From: Rheum nobile
Taxonomy: Eukaryota > Streptophyta > Magnoliopsida > Caryophyllales > Polygonaceae
Direction of reading: 5' to 3'
Assembly: GCA_027886185.1 (NCBI GenBank)
Contig: WOAB01000506.1
Span: forward strand, 2,604,001-2,668,000
DNA length: 64,000 nt
Shown: positions 1 to 10,866 of the stretch, in pieces
How positions within the stretch are numbered: the stretch's first letter is position 1
Layout of the letters: every line of letters starts with the position of its first letter
The notes under the pieces: generated by a model
Databases searched by the model: none
What the model saw: the letters and a program-made list of their open reading frames with translations, nothing else
What the model was told of the DNA's origin: nothing
Program-made: the position numbers and the translations under genes

Positions 1-771
1 GAGTTGTTGATTGAGGTATTAGTAATAGAGAGAAGGATGGATTGGACGTGTCAGTGAAGTTGGATTGGATCGTTTTATTCGTTTATGCTTGCGATGAGTT
101 TGAGGATGGATTGATTGAGGTTAGTATAGTAAAGAGTTGGATAAGGATGTGTAATGAATGGTATGTGATAGTGTGTGTATATGTTTTGACGTGTGGTTGG
201 CATTGGTTGATTGATATGATTAAGTATAGTTATGATATTATATATTGTGTGGCGTGTTGTCGTTGTTGTGAGTTGATTGGTGATATATGTATGTGTTTTG
301 AACTGTTTTGACTTGAGGAGTCTTGCCAATCTTTCAAAAGACTGACCAGCTTCGGTTTACGTGCCGCAGTTGGCTGGGGTATCGGGTCTCCCAGTCAATC
401 AGGCTTTTCAGGTTCAGCGCCAGCAAGGAGGATCCTGATCACCGTCGGTTTTGGAGTCGAAGGTTACTCTTTTGGTTTGGACTTTGACTTGGTTGTGCGT
501 GTCATTTTGGTTTTGGACCTTGTATGGGTCGAACTTGTTGTATTGGTTTTTGGTTTGTAAAGTGTTGTATTTTCTATAGGTTAAGTTTGATTGTGGTTTC
601 AAACTCTGGACAGGTTTTACAGGTTGTACAGGTTTTCCGCTGTGCTGCTTTTGATATATTATGTATATATGGGTTATGTTTTGCATTTTTTTCTTTCGCA
701 TTTTTCTTTCACCCGCCTTATAATCCTTCTGGATTATGGCACTGTAGCACCACTGGCCTGGGGGTGTTACA
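1..771 (+). mobile_element. 3' part of a Ty3/gypsy LTR (upstream LTR, start lies outside the window)
   Basis: This stretch matches, in reverse complement, the complete solo LTR at 28999-32123: both carry the same block around 310-400 (about 29.3-29.4 kb in the other copy) and the same final 80 bases. It ends in GGGGGTGTTACA at 760-771 and is followed four bases later by a tRNA-type primer binding site, so it is the upstream LTR of a plus-strand element. A second partial copy lies at 2072-2876. The LTR begins before base 1. Open frames of 80-130 codons on both strands here are T/G-rich LTR sequence, not genes. Confidence 0.8.
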
Positions 772-776
772 GAAGT

Positions 777-789
777 TGGTATCAGAGCT
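777..789 (+). other. Primer binding site of the gypsy element (initiator tRNA-Met type)
   Basis: The motif TGGTATCAGAGCT starts five bases after the LTR end. This is the usual plant LTR-retrotransposon primer site complementary to the 3' end of initiator tRNA-Met, and it fixes the element's orientation as plus. Confidence 0.85.
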
Positions 790-1519
790 CTTTTCAAAAA
801 TGTTTTCTTTCAGAGTTTTCAACTTGGGAATTTCTATACGTTGTTGTTCTGAACGATCGTGTGATCAGGAATCCTTGCTGTCAACCTGTAGTGAGTTGCG
901 TTGGTAAGTGTTATTTGTGATGTTTTGTGCTAATGTTTGATATATTTATATGTGATGTTTAGAGTTGTTAAATTATATGTATGATGTGTTCCCTGGTAAG
1001 TGGGACGTGTTGGAGATTATTAAGGTATGGGTGTGATAGAGGATGAGGCCGTTGGGCTTATCGTCAAGAGGTTGAGTCTGATAACTGATGATTCGGTATG
1101 AAGTTATTGTATGCTACTGTTATTGTTAAGGTTGAACAGGACAGATTAAGCGCATTCAGATATGGTTGTGTTCCGAGGTGGAATCTCGATGGCGAGGCTC
1201 AGCTGTACGATCAGTGAGCAGTATGTTGATGAGTGATTGATTGTAGAGACTACTACAGATGAGTTTGATTAGATTGTTGATATTGGGAGTAGTAAGAAAC
1301 AGAGAACCCGGTCTGTATCTGAAAGTGGGATCTCACGACTATGGATTTGGCTGAGCTGAGGAACAGAGTGTGACTGTGACTACAGAAAGATGACTGTTAC
1401 CTTAACAACAGATTAGGGTTTAATGCATGTGTTGAGTCATGATCCTAGAGACTCTGACAGAATTGTTAGTGCGATGACAGCTATAAAACTATTAAGAAAA
1501 GGTTGTGTTGGTTATCTGT
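790..1519 (+). mobile_element. Decayed internal region (leader and gag) of the gypsy element
   Basis: Between the primer site and the RT remnant no open frame of useful length survives and no zinc knuckle or protease motif can be read. The position corresponds to leader and gag. At only about 0.7 kb it is far shorter than a normal gypsy gag-protease region, so large deletions are inferred. Confidence 0.5.
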
Positions 1520-1995
1520 GTGTATGCGGAGATTGAAGGAGCAGATAAAAGAACTTGTGAAGTTAGGCTTTATTAGGCCTAACGCTTCTCCTTGGGGTGC
1601 GCCTATATGGTTGGTTAAAAAGAAGGATGGTTTCTTTTGACCTTGATTGGATTATAAGGAGTTAAATACTTGTTGGGTTAATTGCAAGGAGATACAATAT
1701 TTTCAAAGGTTGATTTGAGATCAGAGTATCTTCAGTTTAGGATTCGAGAGAAATATGTTCATGGTACTACCTTCAGAACTGAGAATGATTGCTATGAGTT
1801 GGTTGTGATGTCTTATGGGTTGACTAATGCTTCCGCAGATTTCAAGGGTTTAAGGAATTAATATTTTTAGAAGTACTTGGATTGTTTGCAGTGAGTTTCA
1901 TTGATGATATTTTAGTATGCTCTCGGAGTAAGAGGGAGTATGAGGACAACCTTAGAATGCTAAGGAAATTGGGAGTATTCTCAGACTGGCAGATT
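1520..1995 (+). pseudogene. Ty3/gypsy reverse transcriptase remnant
   Basis: Translating in mixed frames gives recognisable RT pieces. PWGAPIWLVKKKDG lies near 1588-1635 and is the typical start of gypsy RT. A segment corresponding to the MPFGLTNA block is garbled near 1800-1840. FIDDILVCSRSKREYEDN lies near 1898-1950 and corresponds to the catalytic Y/F-x-D-D block. Both aspartates of that block are still readable, but frameshifts and stops break the domain several times and RNase H and integrase are absent. This is a dead fragment of the element whose LTR pieces flank it. Confidence 0.75.
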
Positions 1996-2071
1996 GCTAC
2001 AGGCAGATTGTGGCTGGTTACGTAAGGCTAAGAATTTATAATAGAACGGGAAATGTCTGGAGAGAGTTTCG

Positions 2072-2876
2072 ATTATGTGGTGACTGGCCTGTATCGTTAT
2101 TTTGTTATGTTTGTATTATGTGATGATTGTCTCGTTGATGCTTATGTATTTGTTGATGTGAAGGTTAATTGGATGTGTTAGTGCAGTAGGGAGTTCAGTA
2201 TAATTGGTTAGCATTGGTTGTAAGTCAGTAGTAAGAGATGTGTATGTGCATAGAGTTGTTGATTGAGGTATTAGTAATAGAGAGAAGGATGGATTGGACG
2301 TGTCAGTGAAGTTGGATTGGATCGTTTTATTCGTTTATGCTTGCGATGAGTTTGAGGATGGATTGATTGAGGTTAGTATAGTGAAGAGTTGGATAAGGAT
2401 GTGTAATGAATGGTATGTGATAGTGTGTATATGTTTTGACGTGTGGTTGGCATTGGTTGGTTGATATGATTAAGTATAGTTATGATATTATATATTGTGT
2501 GGCGTGTTGTCGTTGTTGTGAGTTGATTGGTGATATATGTATATGTTTTGAACTGTTTTGGCTTGAGGAGTCTTGCCAGTCTTTCAAAAGACTGACCAGC
2601 TTCGATTTACGTGTCGTGGTTGGCTGGGGTATCGGGTCCCCCAGTCAATCAGGCTTTTCAGGTTTAGCGCCAGCAAGGAGGATCCTGATCACCGTCGGTT
2701 TTGGAGTCGAAGGTTACTCTTTTGGTTTGGACTTTGACTTGGTTGTGCGTGTCGTTTTGGTTTTGGACCTTGTATGGGTCAAACTTGTTGTATTGGTTTT
2801 TGGTTTGTAAAGTGTTATATTTTTTGTAGGTTAAGTTTGATTGTGGTTTCAAACTCTGGACAGGTTTTACAGGTTT
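2072..2876 (+). mobile_element. Second partial gypsy LTR (downstream copy, truncated at both ends)
   Basis: From 2253 the sequence repeats window positions 1-618 with an offset of about 2252, including the T/G-rich stretch and the tail ending near ACAGGTTTTACAGG. Homology to the solo LTR at 28999-32123 extends left to about 2072. At 2876 the match to the first LTR stops abruptly and AT-rich tandem repeats begin, so roughly the last 150 bases of the LTR are missing. Confidence 0.75.
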
Positions 2877-2879
2877 AGG

Positions 2880-5110
2880 GTATAACCATAGTATAACTAT
2901 TCGTTAGAACCATAATATATAATTATAGTTTATACTATACGATATAACCATAGTATATAACTATACGATATAACAATAGTATATAGCTATAGTATATACC
3001 TATACGATATAACAATAGTATATAACAATACGATATAACAATAGTATATAACTATATGATATAACAATAGTATATAACTATACGATATAACTATAGTATA
3101 TAGCTATATTATATAACAATACGATATAACAATAGTATATAACTATAGTATATAACGATACGATATAACCATAGTATATAACCATAAGATATAACCAAAT
3201 TGGATATAACTATAAGATATAACCATAGTATATGACTATATGATATAACCAAATTGGATATAACAATAAGATATAATCATAATATATAATTATATGATAT
3301 AACGATATGATATAATCAAATTGGATACAACTATAAGATATAACCATAGTATATAACTATAGGATATAACCATAAGATATAACCAAATTGGATATAACTA
3401 TAAGATATAACCATAGTATATAACTATAGGATATAACCATAAGATATAACCAAATTGGATATAACTATAAGATATAAATATAGTATATAACTATAGGATA
3501 TAACCATAGTATATAACTAAATGATATAACTATAATATATAACCATAGTATATAACTATAAGATATAACCAAAGTATATAACTATAAGATATAACCAAAG
3601 TATATAACTATAGGATATAACGATATGATATAACCAAATTGGATATAACTATACGATATAACCATAGTATAAAATTATAGGATATATCCATAAGATATAA
3701 CCAAACTGGATATAACTATATGATATAACCATAATATATAACTATAGGATATAACCATAGTATATAATTAAAGGATATAACCATAAGATATAACCAAATT
3801 GGATATAACTATAAGATATAACCATAGTATATAACTATAGGATATAACCATATTATATAACTATAAGATATAACCATAGTATATAACTATAGGATATAAC
3901 CATAAGATATAACCAAATTGGATATAACTATAAGATATAACCATAGTATATAACTAAATGATATAACCATAAGATATAACCAAATTGAATATAACTATAA
4001 GATATAACCATAGTATATAATTATAGGATATAACCATAGTATATAACTAAAGGATGTAATCATATGATATAACTATAGGATATAACCATAAGATATAACC
4101 AAATTGGATATAACTATAAGATATAATCATAATATATAATTATATGATATAACGATATGATATAATCAAATTGGATATAACTATAAGATATAACTATAAG
4201 ATATAACCATAGTATATAATTATAGGATATAACGATATGATATAACCAAATTGTATATAACTATAAGATATAACCATAGTATATAACTATAGGATATTAC
4301 CATAGTATATAACTAAAAGATATAACTATAATATATAACCATAGTATATAACTATAGGATATAACCATAGTATATAACTATAAGATATAACTATAGGATA
4401 TAACCATAATATATAACCAAATTGGATATAACTATAAGATATAATCATAATATATAATTATATGATATAACGATATGATATAATCAAATTGGATATAACT
4501 ATAAGATATAACCATAGTATATAATTATAGGATATAACGATACGATATAACCAAATTGGATATAACTATAAGATATAACCATAGTATATAACTATAGGAT
4601 ATAACCATAAGATATAACCAAATTAGATATAACTATAAGATATAATCATAATATATAACTATATACTATGGTTATATCGTATAGTTATATACTATTGTTA
4701 TATCGTATAGTTATATATATACTATTGCTATATCGTTCATTTATATACTATAGTTATATACCATGGTTATATCGTATAGTTATATACTATAATTATATAT
4801 TATGGTTCTAACGTACTATGGTTATATACAAATTTTATATCTTATAGTTATATACTATTGTTATATCGTATAGTTATATACTATGGTTATATACTATAAT
4901 TATATATTATGGTTCTAACGAATAGTTATATACTATGGTTATATCGTATAGTTTCATACTATAGTTATATACTATTGTTATATCGTATTGTTATATACTA
5001 TAGCTATATGCTATTGTTATATCGTATAGTTATATACTATTGTTATATTGTATAGTTATATACTATTGCTATATACTATAATTATATATTATGGTTCTAA
5101 CGTATAGTTA
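2880..5110. repeat. AT-rich minisatellite in two inverted halves
   Basis: More than 2 kb is built from 11-13-base words such as GATATAACCATA and GTATATAACTATA. Words carrying AAATTGGATATAAC recur with a spacing of about 67 bases (for example starting at 3318, 3385 and 3452), which suggests a higher-order unit. Up to about 4660 the array reads TATAAC on the plus strand. From about 4665 it reads GTTATA, the reverse complement, up to the end. The outer ends also mirror each other: a TTAGAACCATAATATA block near 2905-2920 matches its inverse near 4795-4815, 4905-4920 and 5088-5103. The array is therefore a very long imperfect palindrome. No coding potential is evident. Confidence 0.9.
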
Positions 5111-5353
5111 TACTCGTATTAAAATCTTATACAAAATTATAGTAGAAAAATGCCGAAAATACCAAAAAATTCACTATAATGCTCTATATGTTGGGCACCA
5201 AATTGTAAAAAAAAGGGTAGGAAGACTTCGTTTTTTGGGCTTTTGGAGGGACAAACGATGTCCGTTTTGGACGAATTTTATATGTACGGGCTCGTATTGA
5301 AATTCTCTACATGATTATGAAAAAAGTGCAATTTTGAAAAAAAATAAATTAGT
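5111..5353. other. Unassigned AT-rich stretch next to CACTA-like sequence
   Basis: About 240 bases of unique-looking sequence separate the minisatellite from the palindromic repeats. A 69-codon open frame exists on the plus strand but has no recognisable motif. This may be the inner part of the CACTA element whose right end is at 5564. Confidence 0.3.
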
Positions 5354-5531
5354 GAAACGCAAGATCCTTGCTTAAGCAAGAATCCTGCATTTCGCTTTAA
5401 AAAAAAAACTGAAACGCAGGTATTTTGCTTAAGCAAAATACTTGCGTTTCGTTCTAGTACAAAAACTCAGTTTCTGGGTACAATTTAGACTCAAACGCGG
5501 GTATATAGCTTAAGCAAAATTTATGCGTTTC
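5354..5531. repeat. Three tandem 40-bp palindromes centred on GCTTAAGC
   Basis: Three hairpin-forming units lie at 5354-5394, 5411-5450 and 5492-5531. Each starts GAAACGC or CAAACGC, has GCTTAAGC (third unit AGCTTAAGC) in the centre and ends in GCGTTTC or CATTTCG. The middle unit is almost perfectly self-complementary over 40 bases. Repeated inverted motifs just inside a terminus are typical of subterminal regions of CACTA (En/Spm) transposons, where the transposase binds, and a CACTA-type end follows 20 bases later. Confidence 0.75.
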
Positions 5532-5550
5532 AAAGTGTAGTGTACGAAGA

Positions 5551-5564
5551 CAATTTTTGTAGTG
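5551..5564 (-). mobile_element. Right terminus of a CACTA transposon (first of two)
   Basis: CAATTTTTGTAGTG is the reverse complement of CACTACAAAAATTG, a classic CACTA terminal inverted repeat. A second GTAGTG lies at 5537-5542, just inside. The opposite terminus was not found in the window, so the element is truncated, rearranged, or interrupted by the AT-rich array. The possible 3-bp target duplication is unverified. Confidence 0.55.
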
Positions 5565-6400
5565 TACACAGAGCTTTAGAAAAATATCTCAGAAAACCCA
5601 CCACTTTTGTGTCTGGGGTTCCTTCCATCCCCAATTTCGTCATGGTTCTTACCAGTCTGGGGTTCCTTCCATCGTCACTGTAACCACCACTTTTGTGTCC
5701 TTCTGATAACCCTAATTTTTCATAACCACCGCAATTTAAGACGCAATTATTCAGTTTCCATAAACACAACTTGATTGAAATCAGACATCAAGAACCCTAA
5801 GTTTGAAAATCGCGTTCAATTAATCAGTTTCCACTACACATCAACTTCAGTTCAATTAGTCAGTAGATTATGATCACTTCTCACAGCAATGCGCTAAATA
5901 ATCGTTCAAATCAAAATCGCGTGCAAAAATAGCATCAGAAACCCTAAGTTTGAAATTCCCTAATCTCGTGGGGGCTGAGGAGACGATCCGGAGAGAACAA
6001 GTTGGTGCAAGTCATCGGGCGGCAAAGCCAGCCACCGGAAACGGATCTCGACGATCCATCGCTGTTGCCAGAAGTACCAGAAAGCAGAGGCTCGGAAGAT
6101 AATTTGGGGAGAATATCGATCGGTTCGGATAGAAGACGCACCTTGCGAGACGTGGAGGCGGGGCATCCCCGGCACGGAGAAGGAGAGTGGGAAGTGCGAC
6201 GCTTGGATCGCCGGAGTGCAGTGGGTGTTTGGAGGCGAGAAGATCTTTCCGACGATGACATTCAGGGAGTTTTTCTCTTCTCATAATCTTTGTCGTTAGG
6301 TCGTAGCTAGCCAATTGAACGAGAAGGAAGAAGGAAATGGTGGTGAATTTGGGTTAGGGCAAGTTCCACTGAGGGAGAAGGAAGGAGGAGGATAGAGTAT
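5565..6400 (-). other. Gene-like segment between two CACTA ends, possibly a captured exon
   Basis: Base composition changes here: 5940-6350 is GC-richer than its surroundings. On the minus strand an open frame of 105 codons (6261-5944) starts at an ATG and encodes a Ser/Arg-rich peptide beginning MSSSERSSRLQTP. Upstream of the ATG lies a C/T-rich, 5'-UTR-like stretch. Inside the frame the context GCAAGGTGCGTC could be a splice donor. I do not recognise the protein. The position just inside a CACTA end fits transduplication of a host exon (Pack-CACTA), but that is inference. It could equally be part of an unknown element. Confidence 0.3.
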
Positions 6401-6654
6401 ATAATGCGGGCGTTTCACTTGTATTTTAAGAACTCACAAATAACCCGGATATTAAATTGACGGTATATATGAAGCTAAATATAACCCGGGCGTTTAAATT
6501 TATGGTGTGTTTGTATGTCTGAATTTTCTATATAACCCGGATTATGAGAAGTCCGGGTTATAATATAAAACCCCCTTTTTTACCACTTTTATAACCCAAT
6601 AATTAAACGCCCGGGTTATTTTTCACGAGTTATTAGATGAATTCTGTAGTAGTG
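6401..6654 (-). mobile_element. Right end of a second CACTA transposon with subterminal repeats
   Basis: The stretch ends with ATTCTGTAGTAGTG at 6641-6654, the inverse of CACTACTACAGAAT. Inside it the motif ATAACCCGGGCGTTTAA and variants occur in both orientations, near 6405, 6483, 6532-6565 (an inverted pair CCCGGATT/AGTCCGGGTTAT) and 6604. Such short repeats in both orientations are characteristic of CACTA subterminal regions. The element appears to have inserted into a Sirevirus LTR, which continues directly at 6655. Its left end was not located. Confidence 0.6.
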
Positions 6655-7293
6655 GGAACAACGTCAAGGAACGAAGAGACGCACGCGCTGTCGCCCTTAC
6701 AAATTGCTGAATCTCCTATTTCTGGAAAGATATCTTGAAGAAACAACTTGGACCGCAAGAGATAAAGGTGTTGAAGATCTTATTGTTAGAAATGATAAGA
6801 AAAGATTGTATAAGATTATTTTATCTGATTTTCCTTAAGTAAAACTAGGGTAAATCATTTAGGATTCCTAGACTATAAGAAAGGAAGTCGTCAACTTCAT
6901 TTGATAAGCAACTACGGCATTTTGACAGAGCTTTGAGCATTCGGTGAAGAAGAAGAACTTACAAGGACGAGACTTTGGTAAGTTGAGTACTTGTTAGGGT
7001 TTTGATTGTCTTAGGTGTTGTTAGAAACGTTACAATAAGAAGTCTAGTTATCTAGGGGTAAACTAGATTGAGATACGACTTGTTTGATTATATTTCCAGG
7101 ATTAATAACACAAGTAGACATTTGAAATCCTACTAGAAAAACCTAGAGGTAGATGTTTTTCTCAGTCAACTAGTTGGTTGATTGAGTTTTCCTCTCTAAG
7201 GAATTCTGTCCGTTACTCTATTTTTTTATTACAATATTCCGTTGTCCAAGGAACAGTTCTACTGTTCTTTGTACTAACACACTCGATTCTACA
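6655..7293 (+). mobile_element. Sirevirus-family LTR fragment (3' portion)
   Basis: The sequence matches the inverse of the solo LTR at 46079-46943 over its 3' two thirds and is also related to the 5' LTR at 25044-25972. Shared landmarks are a CAACTAGTTGGTTGA word and a final ...ACACACTCGATTCTACA. The first 250 or so LTR bases are missing where the CACTA end abuts. No primer binding site follows at 7294, so this is a truncated solo LTR. The 82-codon frame inside it is not a gene. Confidence 0.8.
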
Positions 7294-8395
7294 ATGTACC
7301 TATTTATATTATAATAATTTGCGGTTCATTCTAATTCAAAATCTCTTTCGCATAATATCTAATATGATCTTACATTTCATATATACATCTGTATATTCTC
7401 AACATGTTACTTTCACCCAAATTTAATCTTACTTATTAATTATGATATTAGTTGTTAAATTGTAGTTAATGTAAAACACAAAATATAGTGTTTATTTATA
7501 TTTTTTTTAAAATAATTGATCTGTGAGCAACACTTGGGTTTTAAAATAGTTCGTTATTAATTTAGAGAGGCACCTCTTGATTATTAAAATAGTCAACGCA
7601 GTTTGTTTACACATATTTTCAGCATTGACCATGATTTTTTTAAACATATAAAAAATCTTCTCCATTATGTAATATGTACGAAAAAAACTAATAAAATTTA
7701 TTTTGCCTCAGCAAATAGCTGTTATTATAAAGACAGATAAAGTAAATTATCAATTTCTTCCCCTAGGCAAAAATTAATGATTGCATAAGCAACATGGCAA
7801 GTGTACCCCCCACCACTGTAGTCGGTAAGACGGTAACATGTACGTATTCAACTAAGTGTACATGAAATCATAAAAAATGGAGTATATTACTCTATAAAAT
7901 TCTCATATTTATCGTTGACTTTTAACTATAAACCTCTTTTATACTTGCCTGTTATTTATACTTTTCCCTGACATAAATCTGGGCAGCATAAGTACAGGAC
8001 ATCATTTGATTAATTTATGAATTTATGAATTTATGAATTTATGGTATATCATTAGTGTACGTATAAAGAAGAGATCCGTAAATACCGTACCATTTTGTGA
8101 AGATCATAGACTGAGTCCATTTATGGAGGCTGATGACAAGTAAGAAAAAACCCGTCATTTTTTATTATTCGCAAGAGGGAAAGTGAAAGTTCAGAAGTCT
8201 TCAATTCGAAAAACAATGTGATATCCTTAAAAAAAAAAAATGTGATAGGTTGATTTTTTTTTGATATTTGTGTCATTTTATAATATAGTTAGCGTATAAT
8301 TTTTTTTATACAACGCAAACATTAGAATTCAGGGGCCTAGATCATTAAATGAATGATTTTTATAAAGATTTTACAAAAATTCTCACGTTTTGAGT
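7294..8395. other. AT-rich spacer without recognisable genes
   Basis: About 1.1 kb of AT-rich DNA with no convincing open frame. It holds a short tandem array of ATGAATTT-like units near 8011-8043 and several A or T runs near 8230-8310, one of which could be the poly(A) side of the minus-strand LINE that follows. Nothing else stands out. Confidence 0.6.
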
Positions 8396-9822
8396 TCATA
8401 GTGATGAACTCATGTCTAGCATTAAACATGCCTGAAGATGAACCACCACTGGTGAGAAGCGTACGAATGATGTTTTTGGCTGATGTCGGACTAATCTCAT
8501 GGGTTGCAGGTAATCTGCTACTTGGCTCGCCTTCCTATAACAATGAAAAATTAAAACCAATTCAAAGTGGTTGGGTAATGACATAATATCCAATATTATT
8601 GAATGAATTTTCCAAGATAATTTTCAAATGCTTTTAAATGAGTTAATAATAGTCAAGTTATCACCTTCGATTTTTTTTTAAATATATTTAAGGATACTGA
8701 TTTGCGAATACCGTAAAATGCAGTGATAGCTTCCATTTGCAAAATAGTCATGTCAGAGAATTATTTCCTATCTATATGTAAGATATTTCCACAGTGGTTT
8801 TGAATAATGAAACCAATATGAGAAGATTTGTTCTTTTTTTTTATCCATCAAAATTTAATTTGACTTAATTTGGGGGCAATTTCTTCCAAATACTTCTATT
8901 AATCTGATGTCTTTTGTGTTTCCTTGTAAGAGTATTGGGGTAGATTGAGATTGTAGATATCCAGTCTTGATAAACTAAAACCAATTCAAAGTGGTTGGGT
9001 AATGACATAATATCCAATATTATTGAATGAATTTCCCAAGGTATTTTTCAAATGCTTTTAATTGAGTTAATAATAGTCAAGTTATCTCCTTCGATATTTT
9101 TTTGTAATATTTAAGGATACTGATTTGCGAATACCGTAAAATGCAGTGATAGCTCCCGTTTGCAAAATAGTCATGTCAGAGAATTATTTCCTATCTATAT
9201 GTAAGATATTTCCACAGTGGTTTTGAATAATGAAACCAATATGAGAAGATTCGTTCTTCTTTTTTGATCCATCAAAATTTAATTTGACCTAATTTAGGGG
9301 CAATTTTTTCCAAATACTTCTATTAATATGATGTCTTTCGTGTTTCCTTGTAAGAGTATTGGGGTAGATTGAGATTGTAGATATCCAGTCTTGATAAACT
9401 AAAACCAATTCAAAGTGGTTGGGTAATGACATAATATCCAATATTATTGAATGAATTTCCCAAGGTATTTTTCAAATGCTTTTAATTGAGTTAATAATAG
9501 TCAAGTTATCACCTTCGATAATTATTGTTTAATATTTAAGGATGCTGATTTGCGAATACCGTAAAATGCAGTGATAGCTCCCGTTTGCAAAATAGTCATG
9601 TCAGAGAATTATTTCCTATCTATATGTAAGATATTTCAACAATGCCTTCGAATAATGAAACCAATATGAGAAGATTCGTTCTTTTTTTTATCCATCAAAA
9701 TTTAATTTGATCTAATTTGGGGGCAGTTTCTTCCAAATACTTCTATTAATCTGATGTCTTTCGTTTTCCTTATAAGAGTATTGGGATAGATTGAGATTGT
9801 AGATATCCAGTCTTGATATTGA
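8396..9822 (-). pseudogene. LINE RNase H region, present three times in tandem
   Basis: The minus strand encodes fragments typical of the LINE-borne RNase H: ILMDKKK...SSHIGFIIR (first catalytic strand), AITAFYGIRKSASLNIKQ (the A-x-A-x-x-x-GI helix) and, at the far end (8593-8396), a segment with YRKASQVADYL, equivalent to the R-x-x-N-x-x-ADxLA motif. The central stretch is triplicated, so the domain is scrambled and carries several stops. The natural C-terminus follows only the lowest-coordinate copy. Confidence 0.7.
8550..9822 (-). repeat. Tandem triplication, unit about 424 bp
   Basis: The marker word CCAATTCAAAGTGG occurs at 8557, 8981 and 9405, exactly 424 bases apart each time, and the intervening sequence matches with scattered mismatches. 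The copies are about 8550-8973, 8974-9397 and 9398-9822. Each unit covers the RNase H core of the LINE. The fused junctions (FELVL joined to YQDWIS on the minus strand) are the same at both internal boundaries. Confidence 0.9.
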
Positions 9823-10200
9823 AGAAAGGCATGGTCAGTAGGGTTATTGTTTTGATGATTAACATCTTTATGGAAAATAATTAAATTGCGGCATTCCCAT
9901 ATCATCTATCAAAGAAAGTATAAGTTCTGGTGAGGTATTAGATGTTATATAATAGTATAGTTCTGTATAGAAATCATAGTTTGTTGGAAGGTAAAGGTTT
10001 TTCCCTTTATTTTTTTCAATGTTATATATCATTTGTTTAGTAAGGGCATGCAAAAAATAGGTGGTCTAGATCTTCAGTTTCAGAATTGCCCAAGCTACAT
10101 TGGGACGAGACTTTCGAGTAATGGTGATTCAGGCGTTCTGTTGTGGGTAGACTGTATGTTGCCGCTTTCCAAAGGATGTTTTGTATTTTGGGAGGAATTT
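9823..10200 (-). pseudogene. LINE zinc-knuckle (zf-RVT) region and linker
   Basis: In mixed frames the minus strand gives KIQNILWKAATYSLPTTERL near 10190-10130 and then ETEDLDHLFFACPY near 10085-10045. This matches the plant LINE zf-RVT pattern of an L-W-K start and a final H-L-F-F-x-C. A linker containing MIWECRNLIIFHKD near 9905-9860 resembles the WxxRN-xxIF segment that precedes RNase H in these elements. Confidence 0.75.
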
Positions 10201-10866
10201 TGAGTTTCCATATCCAAGATGATTAGTTATAATATGAAGTTGTGGTTATTGGTTGGGTAAGAGGTCCGATAGACTTAACGGAAAAAATTATGTTTGAAGA
10301 TAAGCTCCAAACAATCAAGATTTAGCAGACTATTTGTGGTTATTGGTTGTATTTTTAAAATGTTGGTAATTATACATGGATATCACAATCATGAAAGGAG
10401 ATCACAATATGAAAGGAGATCACAATCATGAATCCAGTGATATGTCAAAAAAATAATCGTTTTTCCGTTTCCTAGTTCCCAAAAAATTCCATTTTTTAAA
10501 TATATCCCACATAGTATCCAATTCAACTAGAACTTTACACAAAAGTTTCATTTGCAAAGATTTATTCATTTTTTCTTATTTCTGCAGACCTAACTCACTT
10601 TGCGATTTAGGCCGACAAATGTTATGCTCACATATAGGAGGATGATGGTTATGGGTTGATTTGTTCCAGAAGAATTCTTTATTAACTTTGTCGATTGCAT
10701 TGTAAACTGTTGTTGGAAGAAGAAAGCCTTGAATTATGTAGTTCACTTTCATAAAAAAAGATTGGATTGTATGAGAATAAATCTACCAACTTGAAAAAAT
10801 GAGTTAGCTTTCCATTTATATAGTTGTTTTTTATGGCTTAATATGAAATAATCAAATATTTTTTTC

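Noticed and set aside
5354..5531. Regularly spaced palindromes resembling a CRISPR array
   Set aside because: Only three units, spacers of unequal length, a plant context and an adjoining CACTA end. Subterminal transposon repeats are the better reading.
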